From: an uncultured Enterobacteriaceae bacterium
GTDB taxonomy: Bacteria > Pseudomonadota > Gammaproteobacteria > Enterobacterales > Enterobacteriaceae
DNA length: 44,368 nucleotides
Direction: 5' to 3'
Assembly (NCBI GenBank): GCA_947631255.1
Contig: CANRKT010000026.1
Span: 1-44,368 of the forward strand
Both the position numbers and the translations under genes were made by a program. Under the pieces are notes generated by a model. The model was not told the DNA's origin and ran no database searches. It was given only the letters and a program-made list of their open reading frames with translations. Shown here in pieces: positions 1 to 8,663 of the stretch (positions within the stretch are counted from its first letter, which is position 1; the number at the start of each line of letters is the position of its first letter).

Positions 1-211
1 CCCGTCAACCCTCGTTCAATCGTGCAGGGATATAAGAGGAGCTCATCAGAACTTTTCTGCGATGCTACGAATGCTGCAGCGTTGCGATTGTGGCGTCGCC
101 AGCACGACAGGCGAAACAGGCGCGTGATCAGAGCACACCGCGATTCGAATGATACGGGTGCTATCTCATCTTATTGCGGTAAACCAGAACACATTTCTTA
201 TCATCATGCTT

Positions 212-217
212 TATAAT
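212..217 (+). promoter_or_regulatory. Likely -10 box of the rpiA promoter
   Basis: A perfect TATAAT hexamer lies 34 bases upstream of the rpiA ATG. No good -35 hexamer sits at 16-18 bases; the TTGCGG at 174-179 is too far. Bases 1-250 otherwise hold no gene I can support. In E. coli the divergent regulator argP lies on this side of rpiA. Confidence 0.45.
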
Positions 218-250
218 GTACGGCAGTCTTCATAGCACAGGCAGAATATT

Positions 251-910
251 ATGACGCAGGATGAACTGAAAAAAGCGGTTGGCTGGGCGGCGTTGCAGTA
301 TGTGCAACACGGAACTATTGTTGGCGTCGGTACCGGAAGTACAGCAGCACACTTTATTGATGCGCTCGGCACTATCAAAGACAAAATTGAAGGAGCGGTT
401 TCAAGCTCAGAAGCTTCTACTGCCAAACTGATGAGTTTGGGTATTCCTGTTTTTGACCTTAATCAGGTTGATTCTTTGGGCGTCTATGTTGATGGCGCTG
501 ATGAAATCAATGGGCAGCTGCAAATGATTAAAGGCGGCGGCGCGGCATTAACGCGTGAAAAAATTATCGCGTCTGTGGCTGAAAAATTTGTCTGCATTGC
601 CGATGCTTCTAAACTGGTTGGCGTCCTTGGTGAATTTCCGCTGCCGGTTGAAGTGATTCCTATGGCACGCAGTGCTGTTGCACGCAAACTGGTGAAGCTG
701 GGCGGCCGCCCTGAATATCGCCAGGGGGTTGTTACTGATAACGGAAATGTGATCCTCGACGTTTACGGTTTGAGCATCATGGAGCCGATTAAACTGGAAG
801 ATGAAATTAATGCTATACCCGGAGTGGTGACTGTGGGTCTGTTTGCTCGCCGCGGGGCAGATATTGCTCTGATCGGTAGCGAGGATGGCGTTAAAGTCCT
901 CAAAATATAG
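251..910 (+). CDS. rpiA: Ribose-5-phosphate isomerase A
   Basis: Cytoplasmic enzyme of the non-oxidative pentose phosphate pathway that interconverts ribose 5-phosphate and ribulose 5-phosphate. The 219-residue protein has the same length as E. coli RpiA and matches it almost throughout. The phosphate-binding GTGST loop is at about residues 27-31, the DGAD aspartates are Asp81 and Asp84, Lys94 lies in [11 protein letters not shown], and the catalytic Glu103 is present. The ATG start gives the conserved [11 protein letters not shown] terminus. It is followed by serA in the same direction, but a gap of 411 bases with its own signals suggests separate transcription. Confidence 0.97.
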   Translation: MTQDELKKAVGWAALQYVQHGTIVGVGTGSTAAHFIDALGTIKDKIEGAVSSSEASTAKLMSLGIPVFDLNQVDSLGVYVDGADEINGQLQMIKGGGAALTREKIIASVAEKFVCIADASKLVGVLGEFPLPVEVIPMARSAVARKLVKLGGRPEYRQGVVTDNGNVILDVYGLSIMEPIKLEDEINAIPGVVTVGLFARRGADIALIGSEDGVKVLKI

Positions 911-917
911 TGCTGCC

Positions 918-938
918 AGGGAGCCGCTTGCGCTCCCT
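918..938 (+). terminator. Hairpin downstream of rpiA, possible terminator
   Basis: AGGGAGC (918-924) pairs with GCTCCCT (932-938) around a 7-base loop, starting 8 bases after the rpiA stop. No clear T-run follows, so it may be a weak terminator or an mRNA 3' stabiliser. Confidence 0.45.
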
Positions 939-1110
939 TCATCGATTAATATTCTGCGAAAATATCCCGCCATTTTTTGTCTTAAAATAGCACAATAAAT
1001 TTTAATGAATTGATTTTAAATTGTTTTTTGTTTAACAGGCGCTTTTATAGGTTTTTTTTATGTCTTTAGTCTATCTAAAAAAAAAGAAAATTTTTTTTTA
1101 GGGATATTTT

Positions 1111-1126
1111 GGTGACATGTGTCACA
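1111..1126 (+). promoter_or_regulatory. CRP-like binding site upstream of serA
   Basis: GGTGA-CATGTG-TCACA differs from the CRP consensus TGTGA-N6-TCACA at one position and forms a near-perfect palindrome. It lies about 195 bases upstream of the serA start, in the 411-base AT-rich rpiA-serA gap. E. coli serA is known to be controlled by CRP and Lrp, which makes the match more credible. The rest of the gap (911-1321) holds only AT-rich sequence and the promoter candidate listed separately. Confidence 0.5.
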
Positions 1127-1207
1127 TTTGTGTTGCAGTCCTGTTATTCATCTCTGCTTCTTTCCGTTACTCAGTATATTGTGCTGACTGCTAGTTTTTC
1201 TTGTCGC

Positions 1208-1238
1208 TTGTCAGAAGGGCTGCGCAATCGTTTATATT
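1208..1238 (+). promoter_or_regulatory. Candidate serA promoter
   Basis: TTGTCA at 1208-1213 is followed after 17 bases by TTTATA (1231-1236), or after 19 bases by TATATT (1233-1238), about 85 bases upstream of the serA ATG. This is a plausible sigma70 promoter judged only from the hexamers. Confidence 0.4.
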
Positions 1239-1321
1239 GCCCCACGCGTAGATTTTGATATTTTGACAGGAGGAAAGTATCGGGTAGTACACAACAATTC
1301 TGAGAATGATAGGGTCGGGAA

Positions 1322-2560
1322 ATGGCAAAAGTATCATTAGAAAAAGAGAAAATTAAGTTTCTGCTGGTTGAAGGCGTCCATCAGAAGGCTGTCGATAGCC
1401 TTCGTGCAGCAGGTTATACCAATATTGAGTATCACAAAGGGGCTCTGGACAGCGAAGAGCTGAAAGAGGCGATTCGTGATGCGCATTTTATTGGCTTGCG
1501 TTCCCGAACTCATTTAACCGCAGAGATCTTTGCCGCTGCTGAGCGACTGGTTGCTGTCGGGTGTTTCTGTATCGGTACTAACCAGGTTGATTTAGTCGCT
1601 GCGGCTAATCGTGGTGTGCCGGTATTTAATGCACCATTCTCGAATACCCGCTCTGTAGCGGAGCTGGTGATTGGTGAATTGCTGCTGCTGTTGCGTGGTA
1701 TTCCTGAAGCGAATGCTAAAGCACACCGTGGTATCTGGAATAAACTGGCGGTCGGCTCTTATGAAGCGCGCGGTAAAAAACTGGGCATCATCGGTTATGG
1801 TCATATTGGTACACAGCTGGGTATCCTGGCTGAATCTCTGGGCATGCATGTTTTCTTCTACGATATTGAAAGCAAACTGCCACTGGGTAATGCGACTCAA
1901 GTACAGCATCTTTCTGATTTATTGAATATGAGTGATGTTGTCAGCCTGCATGTGCCTGAAAACGCATCGACCAAAAACATGATGGGTGCTGCGGAAATTG
2001 CAGTGATGAAGCCGGGATCATTATTGATCAACGCCTCACGCGGTACTGTGGTTGATATCCCTGCTCTGTGTGATGCGTTATCCAGTAAACATCTGGCCGG
2101 TGCGGCGATTGACGTATTCCCTACTGAACCGGCAACCAACAACGATCCATTTATCTCTCCACTGTGTGAGTTTGATAACGTGATCCTGACTCCGCATATT
2201 GGTGGTTCGACTCAGGAAGCACAGGAAAATATCGGTCTGGAAGTTGCGGGTAAACTGGCCAAGTACTCTGACAATGGCTCCACCCTGTCGGCGGTTAACT
2301 TCCCGGAAGTTTCTTTGCCGTTGCACGGTGGAACCTCAAGCCGTCTGCTGCACATCCATGAAAATCGTCCTGGTGTTATGACGGCTCTGAACCAAGTCTT
2401 TACCGATCAGGGGATCAACATTGCAGCCCAGTACCTGCAAACCACCTCGCAAATGGGTTACGTGGTCATCGATGTTGATGCTTCAGAAGAGCGTGCTGAA
2501 AGTGCGTTGAAACTGATGAAAGCCATCCCGGGTACCATTCGCGCACGTCTGCTTTACTAA
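1322..2560 (+). CDS. serA: D-3-phosphoglycerate dehydrogenase
   Basis: Catalyses the first committed step of serine synthesis, oxidising 3-phosphoglycerate to 3-phosphohydroxypyruvate with NAD, and is normally feedback-inhibited by serine. The protein has 412 residues; E. coli SerA has 410. The NAD-binding GYGHIG is at residues 158-163, and the catalytic Arg240, Glu269 and His292 (PHIGGS) fall at the E. coli positions. A C-terminal ACT domain starts near residue 340 with HIHENRPGV. The two extra residues come from a small insertion just before the ACT domain (LPLHGGTSSRLLHI, where E. coli has a shorter LPLHGGRRLMHI). The start is the conserved MAKVSLEK. Confidence 0.97.
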   Translation: MAKVSLEKEKIKFLLVEGVHQKAVDSLRAAGYTNIEYHKGALDSEELKEAIRDAHFIGLRSRTHLTAEIFAAAERLVAVGCFCIGTNQVDLVAAANRGVPVFNAPFSNTRSVAELVIGELLLLLRGIPEANAKAHRGIWNKLAVGSYEARGKKLGIIGYGHIGTQLGILAESLGMHVFFYDIESKLPLGNATQVQHLSDLLNMSDVVSLHVPENASTKNMMGAAEIAVMKPGSLLINASRGTVVDIPALCDALSSKHLAGAAIDVFPTEPATNNDPFISPLCEFDNVILTPHIGGSTQEAQENIGLEVAGKLAKYSDNGSTLSAVNFPEVSLPLHGGTSSRLLHIHENRPGVMTALNQVFTDQGINIAAQYLQTTSQMGYVVIDVDASEERAESALKLMKAIPGTIRARLLY

Positions 2561-2572
2561 TTATCTGATAAC

Positions 2573-2604
2573 AGCGCCTTCGGTGTGAACCTGAGGCGCT
2601 TTTA
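2573..2604 (+). terminator. Terminator between serA and fau
   Basis: AGCGCCT (2573-2579) pairs with AGGCGCT (2594-2600), followed by TTTTA, 12 bases after the serA stop. It lies between two convergent genes and overlaps the end of fau (2602). Confidence 0.65.
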
Positions 2605-3198
2605 CCACTGCCACAGTCGCGAGGGTGTCACAACAGCAGGCAGAGGTATATCCCAGGCTTCAGTCGGAAGCTCTGGCACCCACTGGCAGTCATGTGCCAG
2701 ACCGACAGGATAGAAATGATATTGCTGCCAGTGCTGTAGCGTCCTGTCATAGAATCCCCCTCCCATACCAAGCCTTTGTCCTTCTGAATCAAAAGCGACG
2801 AGTGGCGTCACTAAAACATCCAACTGAGCAACCGGCAGTACCTGCCTGACATCAAGCCTTGGTTCCAGAATTTTCAAGCGGTTTCTGATTAATGGCGTCG
2901 TTTCGCTGTAGCGCAGAAACAATAAATTTCCGGCACTGAAAGGATGTAATACCGGGAGATAGACGGCTTTATTCGCCAGCCAGAGCGCACGAATTAAAGG
3001 AGCGGTATCCAGTTCACCATCGAAAGAAAGAAACAGAGCGATATTTTGGGCTTGAATAATTTCTGGCAAGGCCAGCATCCGTTGTGCCGCTTTAAGCGCA
3101 TAATGGCTTTGTTCATCAGTAGATAAAGCACGTCGGTGTTGGCGTACAGTCTGGCGAATTGTCTGACGAAGTTCAGTGCGGGAAGAGGAAAATGTCAT
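2602..3198 (-). CDS. fau: 5-formyltetrahydrofolate cyclo-ligase
   Basis: Converts 5-formyltetrahydrofolate to 5,10-methenyltetrahydrofolate using ATP, returning a dead-end folate to the active pool. The gene is also called ygfA. The 198-residue protein has the family's C-terminal GQRLGMGGGFYDRTL signature near residues 140-155 and the central aldehyde-free substrate region around LFLSFDGELDT. It lies directly downstream of the 6S RNA gene on the same strand, the arrangement seen in E. coli, where the two are co-transcribed. The start (MTFSSSRTELR) lies 25 bases after the mature 6S RNA end. Confidence 0.93.
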   Translation of the reverse strand: MTFSSSRTELRQTIRQTVRQHRRALSTDEQSHYALKAAQRMLALPEIIQAQNIALFLSFDGELDTAPLIRALWLANKAVYLPVLHPFSAGNLLFLRYSETTPLIRNRLKILEPRLDVRQVLPVAQLDVLVTPLVAFDSEGQRLGMGGGFYDRTLQHWQQYHFYPVGLAHDCQWVPELPTEAWDIPLPAVVTPSRLWQW

Positions 3199-3223
3199 AG
3201 GCGGAAGGCCTGTTAAAGAGGGG

Positions 3224-3407
3224 GGATTCTCCGAGATGCCGCTGCAGGCTGTAACCCTTGAACCCTTGGTTCAAGGTGAACATGTCGTCATGGTCTTAAG
3301 GCTTCTCGGACGAACCGAGCATGCACACCGACCATGGAGCGCCACATTCTGTTGGTATGAAATATCGGCTCAGGGGACTGGCCCGCTTGCAAACATCTCA
3401 GAGAAAT
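3224..3407 (-). ncRNA. ssrS: 6S RNA
   Basis: Regulatory RNA that mimics an open promoter and sequesters sigma70 RNA polymerase in stationary phase. On the minus strand it begins ATTTCTCTGAGATGTTTGCA and ends GGCATCTCGGAGAATCC. These ends pair to form the closing stem, and the length of about 184 bases equals the E. coli RNA. Conserved internal stretches such as TTGAACCAAGGGTTCAAGG and GGGCCAGTCCCCTGAGCC are present. The position between zapA and fau is the conserved enterobacterial site. The ends are inferred from E. coli and may be off by a base or two. Confidence 0.95.
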
Positions 3408-3424
3408 TCTGTCTGTTACTGAAC

Positions 3425-3430
3425 AGTATA
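3425..3430 (-). promoter_or_regulatory. -10 box of the proximal 6S RNA promoter
   Basis: On the minus strand a TATACT hexamer lies about 18 bases upstream of the mature 6S RNA 5' end. That fits a precursor starting several bases upstream, as in E. coli. It is squeezed between the zapA stop and ssrS. Confidence 0.45.
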
Positions 3431-3445
3431 GTCGACTTTTACACG

Positions 3446-3775
3446 TTATTCAAACGCCGGTCCCGGTCTATCTGATGGACGCCCTTGCTCAAGTAATGCA
3501 CGTTCAATCGTCTGTTGCAGCATGCGAATACGTTCTTCCATATTCGCGGCATAATCACGAGTTTTGACTTTTTCTTGCGACAGTTCATAACAAATATTAA
3601 GTGCTGCAATGAACACTAACTGTTCTGTATTTGTCACTCGGGTACGAACTTTTAAATCTTGTAAACGCTGGTTCAGTTCTTCTGCTGCCTGATTCAGCGC
3701 ATCCTGCTGTTCCGGTGGACAGTTAACACGTAATGAACGACCGAAAATTTGAATATCAACTGGTTGTGCAGACAT
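3446..3775 (-). CDS. zapA: Cell division protein ZapA
   Basis: Small FtsZ-associated protein that cross-links FtsZ protofilaments at midcell and promotes Z-ring assembly. The 109 residues match the E. coli length. The N-terminal globular part contains [14 protein letters not shown] (residues 7-20), followed by a long helix with heptad character (about residues 70-100) that forms the tetramer coiled coil. It lies just upstream of the 6S RNA on the same strand and is divergent from ygfB, as in E. coli. The ATG start gives the conserved MSAQPVDI. Confidence 0.95.
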   Translation of the reverse strand: MSAQPVDIQIFGRSLRVNCPPEQQDALNQAAEELNQRLQDLKVRTRVTNTEQLVFIAALNICYELSQEKVKTRDYAANMEERIRMLQQTIERALLEQGRPSDRPGPAFE

Positions 3776-3801
3776 GCGACCTTCCTGCTGTTAACTCGCC
3801 T

Positions 3802-3835
3802 GCCTTAGGATTATGAAAATTCAATAACCTAAGGC
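3802..3835. repeat. Inverted repeat in the zapA-ygfB divergent region
   Basis: GCCTTAGG (3802-3809) is a perfect inverted match to CCTAAGGC (3828-3835) with an 18-base AT-rich spacer. It lies 27 bases upstream of the zapA start, so it would be in the zapA 5' UTR or promoter. It could be an operator or an mRNA hairpin; I cannot decide between them. Confidence 0.5.
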
Positions 3836-3942
3836 GCGCCACTATAGCTACCCTGATATTAAGATACAAGCCCTTTTCTGGTATCGACAGGGGTCAAAGT
3901 GGTAGCATAACACACTCCTCCAGCTAACGACGATGAATGCGC

Positions 3943-4521
3943 ATGTCTATACAAAATGCAATGCCCGGCTACGATACAGTAGGCCAGCTATTAAATGAAC
4001 AAGGTGTGGGCCTTACGCCCGCGGAAATGCACGGTTTAATCAGCGGCATGTTATGTGGCGGAAACAATGAAAATAGCTGGCAAACGCTGCTCCATGAGCT
4101 GACTAACGAAGGGTTGGCGTTTAGCAAAAACCTGGCTGATATTTTACGTCAGATGCATGCTGCTATTGCTGATGCTCTGGAAGATGACGGCTTCCTGTTT
4201 CAACTTTATATTCCTGATGATGAGGAAACGACGGTTTTTGACCGGGCTGACGCGCTATCTGGCTGGGTGAACCATTTTCTGTTAGGGCTGGGAGTCACGC
4301 AGCCTAAACTGGATAAAGTCCCTGGCGAGACCGGTGAAGCGATTGACGATTTACGTAACATCGCCCAGCTGGGATATGACGAAGATGACGACCAGGAAGA
4401 ACTGGAAATGTCTCTGGAAGAGATTATCGAGTATGTTCGTGTCGCGGCTTTACTTTGCCATGACACCTTTACCCGTACTCAACCGCTGGCACCAGAAGTG
4501 AGCAAACCGACACTTCATTAA
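3943..4521 (+). CDS. ygfB: UPF0149 family protein YgfB
   Basis: A protein of the YgfB/YecA family whose molecular role is not firmly known; in Pseudomonas a YgfB homologue modulates gene expression. The 192 residues from the internal ATG ([11 protein letters not shown]) match E. coli YgfB in length and start. An ATG six bases upstream is in frame but is not supported by the family. Conserved blocks are [14 protein letters not shown] near residue 26, [12 protein letters not shown] near 110 and an acidic stretch [15 protein letters not shown] near 145. It is followed closely by pepP (23 bases), so they probably form an operon. Confidence 0.92.
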   Translation: MSIQNAMPGYDTVGQLLNEQGVGLTPAEMHGLISGMLCGGNNENSWQTLLHELTNEGLAFSKNLADILRQMHAAIADALEDDGFLFQLYIPDDEETTVFDRADALSGWVNHFLLGLGVTQPKLDKVPGETGEAIDDLRNIAQLGYDEDDDQEELEMSLEEIIEYVRVAALLCHDTFTRTQPLAPEVSKPTLH

Positions 4522-4544
4522 TCAGAACAATTTCGGGAGGAGTG

Positions 4545-5861
4545 ATGAAGCAGCAGTCTGAATTTCACCGTCGCCGTCAGGCATTACTGGCGAAAATGGA
4601 GCCGGCAAGTGCCGCTATTATTTTTTCGGCGCCTGAAGCAACCCGCAGTGCTGACACTGAATTTTCTTATCGTCAGAATAGCGATTTCTGGTATTTGACC
4701 GGGTTTAATGAGCCAGAAGCAGTACTGGTGCTGATTAAAAGCGATGTGACACATAGTCATAGTGTGCTGTTTAATCGCCTTCGCGATAAGACCAAAGAGA
4801 TCTGGTTCGGTCGCCGTTTGGGCCAGGAAAATGCTCCGCAAAAACTGGGTATCGATCGGGCACTGGCATTCAATGAAATTGATGAACAGCTGTATCAGCT
4901 CCTCAACGGACTGAATGTTGTGTATCACGCTCAGGGGGAGTATGACTATGCTGACCGCATTGTATTTACTGCGCTGGATAAGCTGCGTCGCGGTAGCCGT
5001 CAGAACCTGAGTGCTCCAGCGACCATGACCGACTGGCGCCCTGTGCTGCACGATATGCGCCTTTTCAAGTCAGAAGCTGAGTGTGCAATCTTGCGCCGTG
5101 CTGGCGAAATTAGTGCGCTGGCACATACCCGAGCCATGAAAACTTGTCGCCCGGGAATGTTTGAATATCAGCTTGAAGGTGAAATTCATCACGAATTTAC
5201 TCGCAATGGTGCCCGTTTCCCAGCGTACAATACCATTGTAGGTAGTGGGGTTAATGGCTGCATTCTTCATTACACTGAAAACGAAAGTAAAATGCAGGAT
5301 GGAGATTTAGTCCTGATTGATGCGGGCTGTGAATATCAGGGCTATGCGGGCGATATTACCCGTACTTTTCCGGTAAATGGTAAGTTTAGCGCTCCTCAGC
5401 GTGCTATTTACGATATCGTTCTGGAGTCTCTTGAGACGGCTCTTGAGCTGTATCGACCAGGCACCACGATTCAGAAAGTCACAGAACAAGTGGTACGCAT
5501 CATGGTGACAGGACTGGTGAAACTGGGTCTGCTGAAAGGCGATGTTGATACGTTGATTCGCGAGAATGCCTATCGGGAGTTCTTCATGCACAGCCTCAGC
5601 CACTGGCTTGGTCTGGATGTTCATGATGTTGGTGTCTATGGCGCTGAGCGGTCTCGTATTCTGGAGCCCGGTATGGTGATTACTATTGAGCCAGGGCTCT
5701 ATATCGCCCCTGATGCTGATGTACCGCCAGAATACCGTGGTATTGGTATCCGTATTGAAGACGATATTCTGATAACTGAAAACGGTAATGAAAACTTAAC
5801 CGCTGGTGTCGTGAAATCTGCTGATGATATTGAAGCGTTGATGGCTGCGGCTCGGCAGTAA
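4545..5861 (+). CDS. pepP: Xaa-Pro aminopeptidase P (proline aminopeptidase II)
   Basis: Cytoplasmic dimetal peptidase that removes an N-terminal residue preceding proline. It is about 438 residues, close to the 441 of E. coli PepP. The N-terminal creatinase-like domain is followed by a pita-bread catalytic domain from about residue 175. Metal ligands can be seen in LIDAGCEYQGYAGDITRTFP (two Asp), HSLSHWLGLDVHDVG (His), IEPGLYIAPD (Glu) and GIGIRIEDDI (Glu). Either a GTG at 4542 or the adjacent ATG at 4545 could start it; the Shine-Dalgarno GGGAGGAG runs into the GTG, so I chose the ATG. It sits between ygfB and ubiH, as in E. coli. Confidence 0.95.
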   Translation: MKQQSEFHRRRQALLAKMEPASAAIIFSAPEATRSADTEFSYRQNSDFWYLTGFNEPEAVLVLIKSDVTHSHSVLFNRLRDKTKEIWFGRRLGQENAPQKLGIDRALAFNEIDEQLYQLLNGLNVVYHAQGEYDYADRIVFTALDKLRRGSRQNLSAPATMTDWRPVLHDMRLFKSEAECAILRRAGEISALAHTRAMKTCRPGMFEYQLEGEIHHEFTRNGARFPAYNTIVGSGVNGCILHYTENESKMQDGDLVLIDAGCEYQGYAGDITRTFPVNGKFSAPQRAIYDIVLESLETALELYRPGTTIQKVTEQVVRIMVTGLVKLGLLKGDVDTLIRENAYREFFMHSLSHWLGLDVHDVGVYGAERSRILEPGMVITIEPGLYIAPDADVPPEYRGIGIRIEDDILITENGNENLTAGVVKSADDIEALMAAARQ

Positions 5862-5871
5862 CGAGTATCCT

Positions 5872-7050
5872 ATGAGCATCATTATTGTAGGGGGAGGAAT
5901 GGCCGGAGCAACACTTGCGCTGGCTATTTCTCAGTTAACACAGGGCCAATTACCTGTTCATTTAATTGAAGCGGTAAGCCCTGACAGCGCTTCCCATCCT
6001 GGCTTTGATGCCAGAGCGATTGCCTTGGCGCAGGGAACCTGTCAGCAACTGACGAACATTGGTGTCTGGTCTGCGATTGCTGACTGTGCCACGGCTATCC
6101 GTACTGTGCATGTCAGCGATCGTGGGCACGCCAGCTTTGTTACGCTTAATGCTGAGGATTATCATATCCCGGCGCTCGGACAAGTGGTTGAACTGCATGA
6201 TATCGGCCAGCGGCTGTTTGCTTTGCTGCAAAAGGCACCTGGCGTCACTGTACACTGTCCACAACGCGTCACAACTTTTCAGCGAGAGCAGGACAGCGTT
6301 CATGTCACACTCAGTGACGGAACGGTACTAAAAGGCAGTTTGCTGGTGGCTGCAGATGGATCGCGTTCGGCTCTCGCCGCACAATGTGGCGTGGTATGGA
6401 AATCCGATGACTATCAGCAAGTGGCCATTATCGCCAATGTCACCACCTCTCAGCCTCACCTTGGCCGTGCTTTTGAGCGTTTTACCGAACACGGACCATT
6501 AGCGATGTTGCCCATGTCTGATGGTCGCTGTTCGCTGGTCTGGTGCCATGCCGGAGAAGAGGCTGAACAGATTGCCGCCTGGAATGATAGTGAGTTCTGT
6601 CAGCAGCTACAGCTGGCATTTGGCTGGCGTCTGGGGCGTATAACCCAGGTGGGGGCTCGTCATCATTACCCGCTGGCATTAACCACTGCGGCTCAGTCTG
6701 TTTCGCATCGTCTGGTTCTGGTGGGTAATGCGGCGCAAACGTTGCATCCGATAGCCGGACAAGGCTTCAATCTTGCCCTGCGTGATGTCATGTCGCTGGC
6801 TGAGAATCTCTCGCTGGCGTGGCAGACGCAACAGGATCCTGGTAGTTTCCCGATACTGGCGGCTTATCAGCAGCAGCGGATGACAGATAAAACCATGACA
6901 ATTGGCATGACAGACAGTCTCGTTCATCTGTTTGCTAACCACTGGGCACCTTTAGTGGTGGGGCGTAATCTTGGTCTGATGGCCATGGAATATTTTACTC
7001 CGGCACGTGATGTGCTGGCTCAGCGCACGCTAGGTTGGGTTGCGCGTTAA
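5872..7050 (+). CDS. ubiH: 2-octaprenyl-6-methoxyphenol hydroxylase
   Basis: FAD-dependent monooxygenase that hydroxylates the ring of ubiquinone intermediates at C1. The 392 residues have three family signatures: the dinucleotide-binding IIVGGGMAGATLALA at the N terminus, the DG motif VAADGSRSAL near residue 160, and the C-terminal GNAAQTLHPIAGQGFN near residue 285. That last motif has Asn where most relatives have Asp (GD motif), and the same change occurs in E. coli UbiH. It starts 10 bases after the pepP stop and is followed 12 bases later by its paralogue ubiI, forming the pepP-ubiH-ubiI operon. Confidence 0.95.
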   Translation: MSIIIVGGGMAGATLALAISQLTQGQLPVHLIEAVSPDSASHPGFDARAIALAQGTCQQLTNIGVWSAIADCATAIRTVHVSDRGHASFVTLNAEDYHIPALGQVVELHDIGQRLFALLQKAPGVTVHCPQRVTTFQREQDSVHVTLSDGTVLKGSLLVAADGSRSALAAQCGVVWKSDDYQQVAIIANVTTSQPHLGRAFERFTEHGPLAMLPMSDGRCSLVWCHAGEEAEQIAAWNDSEFCQQLQLAFGWRLGRITQVGARHHYPLALTTAAQSVSHRLVLVGNAAQTLHPIAGQGFNLALRDVMSLAENLSLAWQTQQDPGSFPILAAYQQQRMTDKTMTIGMTDSLVHLFANHWAPLVVGRNLGLMAMEYFTPARDVLAQRTLGWVAR

Positions 7051-7062
7051 AGGAGAGTCAAT

Positions 7063-8262
7063 TTGCAAAGCGTTGATGTGGCCATTGTCGGTGGCGGTAT
7101 GGTGGGGCTGGCAGTCGCTTGTGGCCTTCAGGGAAGCGGTCTGCGTATCGCGGTACTGGAAAACCATGTACCTGAACCACTGAGTCCTGATGCAGCTCCT
7201 ACGCTGCGTGTGTCAGCCATCAATGCGGCCAGCGAGAAGTTTCTGACCCACCTTGGTGCCTGGCCGAATATTGCAACGCGCGCCAGTTGCTATCACGGTA
7301 TGGAAGTCTGGGATAAAGACAGCTTTGGACGAATAGATTTTGATGATAAAAGCTTTGGCTTCAGCCATCTGGGTCATATCGTTGAAAACGCAGTGGTGCA
7401 TTCTGCGCTCTGGCAGCAGGCTGAACAATGCCCGGATGTCACACTACTGGCTCCGGCTGAAGTTCAGCAAATAGCCTGGGGTGAAAATGAAGCTTTTCTG
7501 ACTCTGAAAGACGGTACCATGTTAACGACTCGTCTGGTGGTTGGTGCGGATGGTGCAAACTCATGGGTACGGAATAAAGCGGATATCCCACTGACATTCT
7601 GGGACTACAATCACCACGCTCTGGTTGCCACTATACGTACGGCTGAACCGCATCAGGCTGTTGCTCGTCAGGTATTTCATGGTAACGGAATTCTGGCCTT
7701 TTTACCGCTGAGTGATCCACATCTTTGTTCGATTGTCTGGTCACTGTCACCGACAGATGCTGAGGCGATGCGAACCGCAAGCAACGAAGAGTTTAATCGA
7801 GAGCTTTCTTCGACCTTTGATTTACAGCTCGGGTTATGCCAGCTCAATAGTGAACGACGGGTATTCCCACTAACGGGTCGCTATGCGCGTAGTTTTGCCA
7901 GCCATCGTCTGGCGTTGGTGGGAGATGCGGCGCATACCATCCATCCGCTGGCAGGTCAGGGCGTGAATCTTGGTTTTATGGATGCCGCTGAGCTGGTTTC
8001 TGAAATTCGTCGCTTACACCGAGAGGGGAAAGACTTTGGTCAGCACCTTTATTTACGCCGTTATGAACGTAGCCGTAAACACAGTGCAGCGCTGATGCTT
8101 GCCAGTATGCAGGGTTTTCGTGAACTGTTTGCGGGCAATAACCCAGCCAAGAAGCTGCTGCGTGATGTCGGACTTAAGCTGGCCAATACCTTACCGGGTG
8201 TAAAACCAAAATTGGTCAGACAGGCAATGGGGCTGGACGACTTACCGGCCTGGTTACGCTGA
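7063..8262 (+). CDS. ubiI: Ubiquinone C5-hydroxylase
   Basis: FAD-dependent monooxygenase (formerly visC) that adds the C5 hydroxyl during aerobic ubiquinone synthesis. The 399 residues carry GGGMVGLAVACGL near the N terminus, VGADGANSWVRN near residue 160 and GDAAHTIHPLAGQGVNLG near residue 287. It is a paralogue of the adjacent ubiH. The start codon is TTG at 7063: it is preceded by AGGAGAG at a good distance and gives MQSVDVAIVGGG, the family N terminus. No ATG or GTG fits, so the rare start appears real. Confidence 0.95.
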   Translation: MQSVDVAIVGGGMVGLAVACGLQGSGLRIAVLENHVPEPLSPDAAPTLRVSAINAASEKFLTHLGAWPNIATRASCYHGMEVWDKDSFGRIDFDDKSFGFSHLGHIVENAVVHSALWQQAEQCPDVTLLAPAEVQQIAWGENEAFLTLKDGTMLTTRLVVGADGANSWVRNKADIPLTFWDYNHHALVATIRTAEPHQAVARQVFHGNGILAFLPLSDPHLCSIVWSLSPTDAEAMRTASNEEFNRELSSTFDLQLGLCQLNSERRVFPLTGRYARSFASHRLALVGDAAHTIHPLAGQGVNLGFMDAAELVSEIRRLHREGKDFGQHLYLRRYERSRKHSAALMLASMQGFRELFAGNNPAKKLLRDVGLKLANTLPGVKPKLVRQAMGLDDLPAWLR

Positions 8263-8290
8263 TACTCTGACAGCCATAGACTGTGTCAAA

Positions 8291-8318
8291 CTTCTCTTCC
8301 GCAATGGCGGAGGAGAAG
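8291..8318 (+). terminator. Likely terminator of the ubiI operon
   Basis: CTTCTCTTCCGC (8291-8302) pairs with GCGGAGGAGAAG (8307-8318) over 12 positions with one G-T pair and a 4-base loop. A moderately T-rich CGTCATTTGTTT follows. It lies 29 bases after the ubiI stop. Confidence 0.65.
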
Positions 8319-8338
8319 CGTCATTTGTTTGAAAAATT

Positions 8339-8536
8339 CTAATGTCAGGCTGATTTTCGCATTATTTTTTCTAATCCCATCCCTTCTGAACAACGTCTAA
8401 TCCCTTATATAAAACTTCATAACTGTTATCTGTGACGCATTAATTAAACAAAGACATACTATTTATGAGGCCTTTGTCTCATTTTTATCCCAGTGTAGGA
8501 CAGGTATTGTTTTTTCCAATCTATCGATAAGCTAAT
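8339..8536 (+). promoter_or_regulatory. Cluster of CTAAT boxes upstream of gcvT (GcvA-type sites)
   Basis: Four CTAAT pentamers occur at 8339-8343, 8371-8375, 8397-8401 and 8532-8536, between 125 and 325 bases upstream of gcvT. CTAAT is the core reported for binding of the glycine regulator GcvA at the E. coli gcvTHP promoter, which also uses Lrp, and the spread resembles the E. coli layout. The long AT-rich gap (8263-8663) holds no gene. I looked for a glycine riboswitch and saw none. Assignment is by motif only. Confidence 0.45.
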
Positions 8537-8663
8537 CCAGCAAGGATTTTAGCTTATAGTTTAGTCAGTGATTCGGTGATAACTTCAGCAAAGAATCTTG
8601 TTCGTAGCCCTACCTGATTAAGGTAAAGCTGCGGGTTGCATCGATGGGTTAAAAGAGGAAAGC

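Noticed and set aside
1-60. Weak minus-strand resemblance to the N terminus of argP, the usual divergent neighbour of rpiA
   Set aside because: Only a few residues around ERG could be matched and the frame does not hold; too short and uncertain to call a gene or remnant.
22-216. 64-residue open frame upstream of rpiA
   Set aside because: No recognisable similarity and an unlikely composition; it overlaps the promoter region.
3176-3475. 99-residue plus-strand open frame between fau and zapA
   Set aside because: It is the complement of the 6S RNA gene and the fau start, not a protein gene.
8263-8663. Possible glycine riboswitch upstream of gcvT
   Set aside because: The conserved tandem aptamer cores were not seen, and enterobacteria control this operon by GcvA and Lrp.
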